A stretch of 64,000 bases of DNA, from assembly GCF_000186865.1 (NCBI RefSeq), contig NW_008705563.1, forward strand, positions 1,831,656-1,895,655. The letters run 5' to 3'. A model generated the notes under the pieces. It saw only the letters and a list, made by a program, of their open reading frames with translations. It was not told the DNA's origin and searched no databases. This document shows positions 50,893 through 60,379 of the stretch, piece by piece; within the stretch, counting starts at the first letter, position 1, and the number at the start of each line of letters is the position of its first letter. The DNA comes from Aureococcus anophagefferens (lineage: Eukaryota > Sar > Pelagophyceae > Pelagomonadales > Pelagomonadaceae). Both the position numbers and the translations under genes were made by a program.

Positions 50893-53031
50893 ATGGCCGA
50901 CTACGAAAACAATGAGGAGGAGGAGGAGGAGACCTTCGGCACGGAGGTCCAGGAGCGCGCCATGTTCCTCCTCGACCTGACGACCGCGGACCTCCTCGAG
51001 CAGACCGGCGCCGCGACGTTCGAGACGCGGCTCGAGGCGGCGATGAAGATCGTGCTGGCCTTCATCAAGGGCCGCCTCGTCGGCGGCGGCAAGGACGTCG
51101 TCGGCGTCGCGTTCTGCGGCGACGGCTCCGGGTCCACGGACGGCTGCTGCGCGCTCGCGCTGGGCGCGCCGACCGCGTCGGGCGCGCGGCCGCTGCAGGA
51201 CGCGATCGCCGCGGGCGTCTTCGCCGACGCGGGCAAGGTCAAGGCCTGGCTCGCCGCCGCCGACGCCCACGCCGTGAAGAGCGAGGAGGGGTCGCTGCGC
51301 AACGGCTTCCACGCGTGCCAGCGCGCGTTCGACGGCCACGGCGCGCGCGACGCGAGCTCGTCGATAATCTACGTCTTCTCGGCGGCGGCCGAGCCCTACG
51401 CGTCGCCCGCGGAGCGCGACGTCTGCCTGACCTTCGCCCAGGACGCCGCGGACGTCGCGCTCGAGGTCCACGTCGCGCACTTTGGGCTCGACGACGAGCT
51501 CGACGCGTTCTGGGGGCCGCTCCTCAAGGCGAACGCGCCGCCGGACAGGCGCGGCGCGCCCGCGGACTGGCTCCGCAACGCCTACCCCGCCGCGGGCGCC
51601 GAGTCCGTCGAGTCGCGCGCGCAGACGCGCACGTCCGCGACGCGGGGGCGCCTCGCGGAGAAGCTCGCCCTCGCGCTGCCCGGCGGCGACGGCGCCGCGG
51701 CGATCCGCGTCGCGCGGCGCACGCTCGCGCGCGCGCCCGGCGCGCTCGCCCAGAAGAAGGTCGACGCGAACACGGGCGAGCTCGTCACGACGACGTCGCA
51801 GGATTTCGACGCGACGACGGCGTCGATCCTCGACGCGTCCGCGATCCGGACCTACGTGCCCCTGGGCCCGCTCGCGGACGCGGCCGAGGCGGACGTCAAG
51901 CGCGCGAACCGGTGCTACGTGGACCGCGCGCAGCTCAAGGAGTGCGACGACGCGTCCGACGTGCTGGGCTTCGGCGACGGCGAGGTCGCGCTCCTCGGCT
52001 TCGCCGCGCGCGGCGACGTCTTCCCGGGCGGCGCGGAGCTCGTGAAGACGACGCACGCGTCGCTCCTCGCGCCCGACGACGACCTCGGGCCGGGGTCGTC
52101 GCAGGTCCTGTCCGCTTTGGTCGAGGCCATGCGCGAGGAGCGCGTGGTCGGCCTCGCGCGCTACGTGAAGCGCAAGCACGCGGCGTGCCCGCGCCTGGTC
52201 GTCCTGGCGCCGGACGACCGGGGGCTCCTCTTCCACGAGCTGCCCTTCGGCGACGAGCGCCGCGACAACCGCGGCGCGCCGGCCTCGCTGAAGCGGCCCC
52301 GCGAGGACGAGGGCGACGACGCGGCGGAGACGGCGGCGGCGCTGGACGCGGCGCTCGGCGCGCTCGTCGCCGCGCTGAGCGGCAAAAGAGAGCGAAATTC
52401 CCAACTTCAAAGCCTCATATCTCGGCAGTTTTCCACTCGTTTCGGCTGATTTTTGGACGAGCGATCATCTCTCGGAACGGTCTCGAAGCATGGATGCTTT
52501 TTCCGGAACGCGCGTGCGCGGAACACTCACGTTGAAGCGAACTTGAATCACTCTTTTGCTGCCCAGGTCGCGGCGCTGAGCGGCCGCGCGCGCGACGGCG
52601 GCCCCGCGGACCCGGCGCGCGTCTTCAACCCCGCGCGGAGGAACCACTTCGCGTTCCTCGAGTCCGTGGCCTTTGGGCTCGACAGCGAGGGGCCGGACTC
52701 CGTCGTCCAGCGCGCGTGGCGCGACGGCGACGCGCAGCGGCCCGCGAGCGACGACGCGCTCGACGGGCGCGTCGCGGCCGTCGAGGCCGCGCTCCCCGCG
52801 GGCGGCGTCGCGGCGCGCGCGGCGAAGAAGCCCAAGCCGGCGGCGGCGGCCCGCGTGCCCAAGGAGCTCCTCGTCGACCCGCTGAACCGCGACGCGCTCA
52901 AGGCCAACTTCACGGCGCCGGCGCTCAAGGCGACGGCGGAGGACCTCGGGCTGGCCAAGTCGGGCACGAAGGACGCGATCATCAACCGCATCGCGCAGTT
53001 CCTCGCCGACGGGGGGCAGGTGCCGCCCTAG
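50893..53031 (+). CDS. XRCC6: Ku70 (XRCC6), DNA end-binding subunit
   Basis: Exons 50893-52365 and 52567-53031, 645 residues. An acidic N-terminus leads into the vWA domain (AMFLLDLTTADLLEQ, VVGVAFCGDGS, SSIIYVFSAAAEPY). The Ku core beta-barrel includes ASAIRTYVPLGPLADAAEAD, VALLGFAARGDVFPGG and LVEAMREERVVGLARYVKRK. The C-terminus carries a SAP domain (LKATAEDLGLAKSGTKDAII), which identifies Ku70 rather than Ku80. It binds double-strand ends with Ku80 and recruits end-joining factors in the nucleus. The introner interrupts the part between core and SAP and is spliced as GT-AG. Its stop lies 31 bp from the sirtuin stop. Confidence 0.9.
52384..52566 (+). mobile_element. Introner, family 1 (183 bp), in Ku70
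   Basis: Family core in reverse orientation with TTTTTGGACGAGCGATCATC and end CTTTTGCTGCCCAG. The left end is shortened to GGCAAAAGAG. Instead of 8 bp, an 18-bp flank GTCGCCGCGCTGAGCGGC (52366-52383) is repeated at 52567-52584 with one mismatch. The intron 52366-52566 is GT-AG, phase 0. Confidence 0.9.
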
Positions 53032-53062
53032 GGAAGGCGCCTCGTAAAGCAGCTCACCGCGA

Positions 53063-54308
53063 CTAGGGGCGCACGTTAAGCAGCTCGAGGAGGCGCCCGA
53101 GGACGTCGTCGCACCGCGCGCCGATTCTGAGCCCGGCCGACGCGTCGAGGGGCGTCGGCTGGAGGTTGACCACGACGTGCGCCTTCGACGTCCGCGGGAG
53201 GTCCGCCGCCGGGGCGACGCGGCAGCTGCTCCCGAGCACGAGGCAGAGCTCCGCGGCCTCGGCCTCGGCCTGGGCGCGCTCGAGCGTCGGCGCGTGCAGC
53301 GACTCGCCGAAGTTGACGATCGTGTCCTTCAGCGGCGCGTCGTCGCAGCATTCGCAGGCGCGCCGCGTGCAGTGACAGAAAGCACGGCGTGGAGCAGTGC
53401 GGGCAGTCCTTCGCCGCGCCCTTTTTGAGGGTGGGCACGTCCGCGAGCCGCGTGTGTTGGACGAGCGCGTCGCGGACCGTCTCGGCGCCGCAGCGGTCGC
53501 AGCGGTCGACCCAGACGTTGCCGTGGAGCTCGCTCAGGGCCTCGCGCGGCAGACCGCCGCGATGGTGCAAGCCGTCGATGTTCTGCGAGATGACGTGTTT
53601 CACTATGCCCGCGTCGCGGAGCGCGGCGATCGCCGCGTGCGTCCTCGCCGGCAGGGCCGCCGCGAGGTCGTGGTCCGGCGACGCGCGCGTTTCGTCGTCC
53701 TCCTCGTCCTCGGTGATTCGTTCGAGCTTCTTCGTCTCGTCGTCCTTGAGCGTCCAGACGCCCGGCCCCGACGCGAGCTTCGTGTTCATTGGCGACCGGT
53801 AATCCTACGGGAGAAGCGTCGCGCGGCGGTTTCGGGGAGCGTCGGACGCGGCGCGACGCGCGGGTATGCCGCAGGCCGTGCTGATGCCCGCGCCCGTGAA
53901 CACGACGATGCTCCCGCTGGCCCGCCGGCAGAGCTCCGCGAGCTCCCGCGTCTTCCGCTCGACGACGTCCTCTGTGTCCCACTTTTCGTCTTTGCTGCCC
54001 TCGAGCGCGTTCGCGAAGGCCGCCGCGCTGCCCTCCTTCTCCATCGCCTTGCCGACGTTGTCCGCGAGCTTCGTGAGCACCTTGTCGAAGCGGTCCTGGA
54101 AGTCCTTCCAGCGCGCCTCGAGCTGGGCCGACGCCGAGAGCGTCTCCTCGCGCTCGGCGGTGCGCGCGTTCATGTCGCGGATGGAGCTCCGCAGCGTGGC
54201 CAATGTGGCCTGGCTTGAGCGCAGGACCTCGGCGCTCCGCTCGTCCTGTTTTTTGGCGTCGCTGAGCTGCTCGCGCGCGCGGCTCAGCGTCTGGGCCGGC
54301 GTCGACAT
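53063..54308 (-). CDS. Sirtuin (NAD-dependent deacylase) with coiled-coil N-terminus
   Basis: Exons 54308-53862 and 53804-53063. The first 130 residues are heptad-rich (ARWKDFQDRFDKVLTKLADN). The sirtuin fold starts at SIVVFTGAGISTACGIP (NAD-binding), joined across a 57-nt GC-AG intron to DYRSPMNTKLASGPGVW. HVISQNIDGLHHRGGLP holds the catalytic region, SELHGN the active-site His, and CDRCGAE the first zinc Cys pair. The second zinc pair and LKDTIVNFGESL follow in a shifted frame: a 25-nt insertion between two CACTGC copies (53369-53399) breaks the frame, and without it the chain is 387 residues and ends DVLGRLLELLNVRP. So the allele is either damaged or mis-sequenced. Confidence 0.85.
53805..53861 (-). 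other. 57-nt GC-AG intron in sirtuin gene
   Basis: Donor GCGCGTCG after the GIP codons and acceptor CTCCCGTAG before DYRSP give the family-consistent GIPDYRSP. No GT donor in the right phase is present. No target duplication is visible, so it is not an obvious introner. Confidence 0.75.
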
Positions 54309-54476
54309 GACCTTTCGCTGGGACGGCGGCCCTCACACGCTGTAGGCACGACGCTCCGCACCGATGGGGCAGCCCCAGGAGAGGACCATGCCTCGAAGCT
54401 TCGGATGCTGATGATGCTGCCTTTTTCAAGAATCGACGCTGCCCTTTGCAGCCACCACAACCACGAGCGCATCAGA

Positions 54477-57400
54477 ATGGAGAGCAGCCCGGGCACCATG
54501 TTCCTCGTGCCGGGAAAGTTGGGCAAGAGGACGCCGCGCCTCTTCCGGCTGAGCGCCGAGGACCACGCGATTATCATCACGAAGAGCGAGGAGTCGTCGC
54601 TGGAGATCGCGCGGCTGCCCCTCGAGGAGCTCATGACGGTGACGCTCGCCCAGGACGAGGTCGACCACGAGCTGCGCGTCGAGCTGGGCACGCGCTGGTC
54701 GACCATGCGCCTCACGGCCGTCGCCGGCGGCGCCGGCGACCCGCGCGCCTTCGTCGAGGCCATCGCCGCGGCGACGGCCGCGGGCGTCCAGGAGGGCTAC
54801 GAGAGCGACGCCGACGCGTCCGCGGCGGCGTCCCGTGGCCGTGACGATTTTCGAGAGAATTGGGGTGGGAAAACAATGAGCAATCGTCACCGTCGTGCTT
54901 CGTAGGTCCGCGGGCCGCGCGGCGGCGGCCATCGACGCGGAGACGCGGAGCGGCGAGGCCGCCGCGCNGCGCGGCGCTCGACGGCGCGGCCGCGGCGGGC
55001 AAGGCGGGCCGCGCGGTCCACGAGGGCCTCGTCTTCAAGCGGGGCCGCAAGCAGTCCAAGGCGAGCCGCCTCGCGGGCCTCGTGCGCAGCGGCGCCTGGC
55101 GGCCCCGCTTCGCGCGGCTCGACGGCCGGGGCACGCTCAAGTACTACGTGCAGGCGGAGCTCTTCTCCGGCGGCGCGCCGCGCGGCGAGGTCGACGTCCG
55201 CGGGGCCGTCGTGCGGCCGCTCCTGGGCGCGGCGAAGCCCCACGCGTTCCTGCTGACGCTCGCGTCGGGCGAGGACGTCGCCTTCGCCGCGGCGACGAAG
55301 GCCGAGGCCGACGCGTGGCGCGCGGTGTTGCATTTCGCCGCGGACACACCGCCCGAGGGGGCCGCGCCGGCGCCGTCCGTCGACCCGAGCCGCATCGTCG
55401 GCATCGGCGGCGGCGAAACGGTCGAGCCGAAGGCGGACGGGGCGGCGGCGCCGTCGAAGATCCGCTTCGCGCTGCCCGAAAAGGCCGAGGCGGCGGCGGA
55501 GGCCGACGCGCCGCGGCCGCAGTCGACGAGGCGCCACGTCTCCGTCGCGGACTTGAAGTCCGTCGAGTACCGCCAGGTCCTGGCCGCGGCGCGGCGGCGC
55601 GCGGCGGCGGCCGCGCGGGCCCTGGGCCACATCGCGGCGTCCGTACATTTGGACGCGGAGAGCCTGCACTACGCGGTCGTCGACGACGCGGGCCCGGGGT
55701 CCGCGGCGGCCGTGTCGTCGCGCTTCGCGGACCTCGCGCGGTCCTGCGCGGCGTTAAGCGGCGTCGCGCTGCGCCAGCTCGAGTACTCCGTGCACCTCGC
55801 GCGGTCCGCGGAGGTGCGCCTCGTCGACGCGCTCGTCGGCGAGCGGTGGCGCGGCGGCGGCACGCTGCTCAAGCCCAACTTCATGACGTCGGCGCCGCGC
55901 GCGGCGCGCCAGACCTTCCGGGGCAAGGGCACGTGGCGGGCCCGGTTCTTCGCGCTCGACGAGAAGCGGCGGAAGCTGCACTACTACCGGTCGACGAAGT
56001 ACGCCGTCGTCGACTACCTCCAGAACGCGCACAGTAGCCAAAGGCTCCGCACGTCGGCCCTCATCGCCCAGTCGCCGGACGTCGCCGGCGACGCGTCGCT
56101 GGAGAACGACGAGTACGACCCCGAGTACGACCCCGAGTACGACTCGGACTCGGGCGTCGACGCGGCGGCCGCGGCCGCGCCGCCCGCGCCGGAGGGCTAC
56201 GTGCTCAAGGGGACCATCGATCTGCGCGATGCCGTCGACGTGCGCTCGTCCCGCGCCCCGAAGGCGCCGCCCTTCGCGCTGGACGTCGAGACGCCGTCGC
56301 GCGTCTACACGGTCGCGCCCAGGGCAGGACAAGAGAGCGAAATTCCAAACTTCAAAGCCTCATATCTCGGCCGTTTCCCACTCGTTTTGGCTGATTTTTG
56401 GACGAGCGATCATCTCTTGGAACGGTCTCGAAGCGTGGATGCTTTTTCCGGAACGCGCGCGCGCGGAACACTCACGTTGAAGCGACGTTGAATCTCTCTC
56501 GTCCTGCCCAGGTCGCGCCGTCGACGCGCGACGACATGAAGATCTGGTACGCCGTCCTCGGCCGGCTCGTCCGCGCCGCGGCGCAGAAGCGGAGCCGCGC
56601 GGCGACGGTGGACGATAATGGTGGCGAGTCCGACGACACGGACGACGACGACGACGAGGACGCCGCCATCTACGAAGCCGCGGGCGTGCCCTCGTCGCGC
56701 TGGCTCGAGGCGCAGGCGCGGCGCGAGAGCGTCGTCGAGGACGACGACGACGACGAGGAGGTGCTCGAAGAGGAGGACGACGACGACGACGAGCTTCTGG
56801 AGGAGGACGACGACGACGAGGAGGACGCGTCGCGCGAACTGCAGGACCGCCTCAACGAGGGCCTCCGCGACGAGCTCGAGGACTCGAAGCGCCGCGTCGA
56901 GGACTTGGAGGCGGAGAAGGACGAGGCCGGCGCGCGAGCGGCGCAGCGCATCGAGGAGCTCGAGCGCGAGAACGAGCGCCTCGTCGCGGCCGCCAAGGCC
57001 GCCGCGGAGGCGGCCGCGGCGCCCGCCGCGGAGGTCGAGGCGCCCGCGGAGGACGCGGCGGCGCCGCAGGAGCAGGAGGAAGCGGCCGCGCCCCCCGCGG
57101 CCGAGGCCCGGGCCCGCGCGGAGCCGGAGCCCGCGCCGAGCCTCGGCCGCGAGCTGAGCCGGCACCTGAGCCGGCACCTGAGCCGCCACCTGCCGGCCCA
57201 GCTCAGCCAGCACCTGGGCGAGCCCGCGCCCGCGGAGGCCGCGGAACCCGCAGAGCCCGCGGAGCCCACCGAGCCCGCGCCGGCGCCCGCGGAGCCCGCG
57301 GCGCCGGCGCCGGCCGAGTCCGCGGTGTCGGCGCTCGTGCGGCGCGTGAGCGCGCTCGTCGTCGGCGAGCCCGAGCCGCGCGTCGACGTCGTGCGCCGCG

Positions 57401-58257
57401 CGGAGAAGGAGGCCATGGCCGCGCTGCGCGCGGCGCGGCGCGAGCTCGCGGGGCTCCGGGCCCTCGAGGAGGAGTCGCGCCGCGCCGCGGCCGCCGAGGC
57501 CGCGGCGGCCAAGGCCGAGACGGCGGCGGCCCGGGCCGAGGGCGCGCGGCGGACCGAGCTCGCGGCGCAGGCCGCGGCCGGCGAGAGCCTCGTCGTCCGC
57601 GAGCGCGGCGGCGCGGACGCGCCGCCGGCCAAGGTCGCGCGGCGCGTGAACCGCGCGCTGGACCACGGCAAGGCCGTCTTCTTCCAGTTCAAGCCCCACC
57701 GGAGCGGCGAGCGGTCCCTGGACCCGAGCCTCGGCGCCGACGACGAGGAGTTCGAGTTCGAGATCCTGAGCCCCTTCGACCTCCTCGACGACGACGACGG
57801 GTCGCGGTCGCTCTACGACGGCTACCAGGCCTGGCGCAGGCAGCACTCCATCCGCACGGAGTGGGAGGTCTGGAACGCGTCCCTCGCCGACTACATGCGC
57901 GGCCAGCAGTCGCGCTACCTCGCGTCGCTGACGCTGCTCGAGGTCGACCGCCCGAACACGTCCGTCGTCTGCGCGCTCCGCGTCCAGGACTCGCCGGCCG
58001 AGTACCCGCAGCCCGTCAAGTTCGGCGACGCGATCATCGTCTGGAGCCCGAACCGCGACAACAGCGACAAGCTCTCCTTCGCGGACCGGTCCACGGCGTC
58101 CGCGCCCGTCGTCAGCAACCTCCTCAAGTGGCTCTCGCACCACCGCGTCCTCTCCCAGCGCGTCTTCCGCACGGACGCCGCGGACACGGACCAGCAGGGG
58201 CCCCTCTCCTACGACGCCATGTACCGCAAGCTCTTCCAGAAGGCGCGCGTGCGGTGA
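54477..58257 (+). CDS. PH-domain and coiled-coil protein
   Basis: Exons 54477-54817, 54906-56311, 56512-58257, 1,163 residues once the single N at 54968 is dropped (otherwise the frame slips by one). The N-terminus is PH-like (LFRLSAEDHAIIITKSEES). A second PH domain (GLVFKRGRKQSK, WRPRFARLDGRGTLKYYVQ, ADAWRAVLHFA) and a third split PH domain (WRARFFALDEKRRKLHYYRS ... VYTVAPSTRDDMKIWYAVLG) follow. Next come Asp/Glu runs, a coiled coil (QDRLNEGLRDELEDSKRRVE) and a C-terminal domain with YQAWRRQHSIRTEWEVWN and SNLLKWLSHHRVLSQRVF. Probably a membrane-phosphoinositide adaptor; the C-terminal domain is unassigned. The second introner lies inside the third PH domain. An upstream in-frame ATG at 54405 is possible. 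Confidence 0.8.
54826..54905 (+). mobile_element. Introner, family 3 (80 bp), in PH gene
   Basis: Begins CGGCGTCCCGTGGCCGTGAC, ends GTGCTTCGTAG. Perfect duplication GTCCGCGG at 54818-54825 and 54906-54913. GT-AG intron, phase 2, with arms CGTGACGATT / AATCGTCAC. Confidence 0.93.
56320..56511 (+). mobile_element. Introner, family 1 (192 bp), in PH gene
   Basis: Ends CAGGGCAGGACAAGAG / CTCTCGTCCTGCCCAG, perfect duplication GTCGCGCC at 56312-56319 and 56512-56519. Reverse orientation relative to the MAP-kinase copy. GT-AG intron, phase 0. Confidence 0.96.
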
Positions 58258-58412
58258 GAGTCGAGGGACTTAAGACTGGGCTCCGGATGCGAGTCTCCAC
58301 GAACTTCTCTACGAACGTCGCGCGGCGACTCGCGCTCGCCGCTCTGCTGCTCCACCGCGGCGGCGCGAACGCGCTCCCGGGGCACGCGCGCGTCCTCGCG
58401 ATCTCGTGCTGC

Positions 58413-58462
58413 NNNNNNNNNNNNNNNNNNNNNNNNNNNNNNNNNNNNNNNNNNNNNNNNNN
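58413..58462. other. Assembly gap (50 N)
   Basis: Lies at the 3' end of the minus-strand BTB gene, so the true C-terminus of that protein is not visible. Confidence 0.95.
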
Positions 58463-60236
58463 GCTTCTGGCTGCTCTCCACGACGTCGCCGTCCAAACCG
58501 GCGAGCGTCGAAGGAAGCTGCTGGAACGGGCGCGGTACGTGTGCCGGATGCTTCGAGTCCTCCTGCGCATGAAGTAGGAGCCGCGCCAACCCCTCTGTCT
58601 GCCCGATGTCGCCGTCTGGGAAGAAGACGGACGCGACGACGCGCGACGGGTCGTAGCCAGGCACGGAAACAGCGAAGCCGCGCAGCGCGTACTTGCGGAG
58701 CCGCGATTCATAAGACGGCGAGCGTCTCGACGGATCAACGAGGTTCAGAGATGAGTTGACCGCGCGGCGAAAGCGCGGCAGGCACAGTAGTCGCGTTCCG
58801 TCGTAGGCAGCGCAGCAGGAATCGATGTCGAAGCCCATCAGAACCTCGGCGGGCGACGAGTAGAGCCGAAGAATGACCTGGACACGGCGCAACGGCCAGG
58901 ACGCGGCGAAGGTGATGGCCCCGTTCGTCCGGATGATGACCGGCATCTGGGGCGCCCACGCATCCTTGAGCACCTGATGGATCTCCTTGATCTTTGCGCG
59001 GGCCTTGGCCGCCGTAAGACCGACGAGAAAGAGATCAAGATCAGATTCTTCAAAGCCGGAGATGTGATCATCTCTTTTTTGGTTCGAGCGCCACAAATCA
59101 GCTGATCCAAAAGAGTGCGTTACGCCGTCGCTGTCCTCGAAATCGTTCGCCCACCATCCGAGTCCAACACGGAAAGGACCAATCTCCATCTCTTCCCAGT
59201 CCTCGACATCCACACCGACGGTCTTGTTCTGGAACCAGCCGCGCGCTAGGTCGCCGGCGGCCGCCCACTTGGGGACTGGCAGCGCGCAGGCGGCGACCGC
59301 GCCGCCCGCGGCGACGACGCCCGTCCAGTTGAGCCGGTCGAGGCGGCGGAGCGTGAACGTGCGCCAGTTCTTCGCAAACTCGTCGCGCGACGCGATGGAC
59401 GAGCCGCCGGGCTCGACGCCCGCGCGCCGGAGGCGCCACGCGCGGCGCCCGCCGCCGAGGACGATCGGCGCCGGCGGCGCCCGGTCGCTCTCGTCGACGA
59501 ACGTCGCCGTGTGGTCGTGCGCGTAGATGACGTTTCCGCTGTTGAGAAGCGCGTCCATGGTGAGCGTGGGGTGGCCCGGCTCGCGCACGACGAGCGCGCG
59601 GAGGCGGTCCTCGTCGAACTTGACGTCGCCGCCCGCGGCCGCGCAGATCTGCAGCCGCTCCTCGGGGCCGGCGATGAGGCTCGTGAGGCCCCGGACCTGG
59701 TAGTAGTTCGCCTCCGCGAGGAGCTCGGCGCGCAGCGTCTCGTCGGAGCCCGCGCGACCTCGGAGCGCCGGGGGCACGGTGCCCTCGCGGAGGAAGTTGA
59801 GCACGAGGCGGAAGTGCGTCGGATCGCGGTCGATGAACACGGACCCGTCGTCGAGGGGCCGCAGCGCGTGGCGGCCCGAGAACATCGCGCCGAGCATCGA
59901 CGACGGGTCGGCCCGGAGCGTCTGGACCGACGTCGTGAACTTGGTTCCGCCGACGTTCAAAGTCACGAGGGTATCCGCGCGCGCGTTGCGCGCCTCCGCC
60001 TCGCGCACCTCGCGGTCGAAGGTGGTGCGCTCGTCCGTGAGCGTCCGCTGCGCCGCCGCGTGCTTGGCCGCCGCGGCCGCGAGCTTGGTGCTCGCCGTGA
60101 CGCGCATCGCCTCCAGGGACGCAGTGGCATGCTTCAGCGCCGCCGTCGCGTCGCCGACGAAGGTTTCGATCAACGCGCTCGCGTTCCAGTCGTCGGTCAT
60201 ACCAACTTGCTCCGGCTCCTTGGTCTCCGACGCCAT
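58463..60236 (-). CDS. BTB (KCTD-type) protein with nucleotidyltransferase-like domain
   Basis: At least 590 residues; the 3' end is lost in the N gap (the frame past it is open to 58209 but its composition changes). A helical N-terminus precedes a T1/BTB domain: LVTLNVGGTKFTTSVQTL, MLGAMFSGRH, VFIDRDPTHFRLVLNFLREG and EANYYQVRGL. After a Trp-rich linker comes HISGFEESDLDLFLVGL, resembling the G-S/DxD core of pol-beta-type nucleotidyltransferases, then IIRTNGAITFAASWPLRRVQ, VILRLYSSPAEVLMGFDIDS and SYESRLRKYALRGFAVSVPG. The last blocks recur in uncharacterised proteins of protists and large viruses, as far as memory goes. BTB suggests a cullin adaptor or oligomer; the catalytic role is inference. 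Confidence 0.75.
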
Positions 60237-60379
60237 GCTCTAGCCCAGCGCGCGCGCGCGCCGCCTCTGCAGTGCGACGAGGCCCCTGTCGCGACTCGGG
60301 CCCGGGCCGCAGGCGGATCGATCCGGCACCGTCGAGTGCACTACTGCTCGTTTCCCTCGAATCGACAAACGTCCGCAGC

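Noticed and set aside
48240..56500. A recurring peptide (SRTRREQSIRPKISRIDFD and MIARPNISRNERK types) that looks like a conserved domain
   Set aside because: It is the conceptual translation of the introner cores in different genes, not a protein family.
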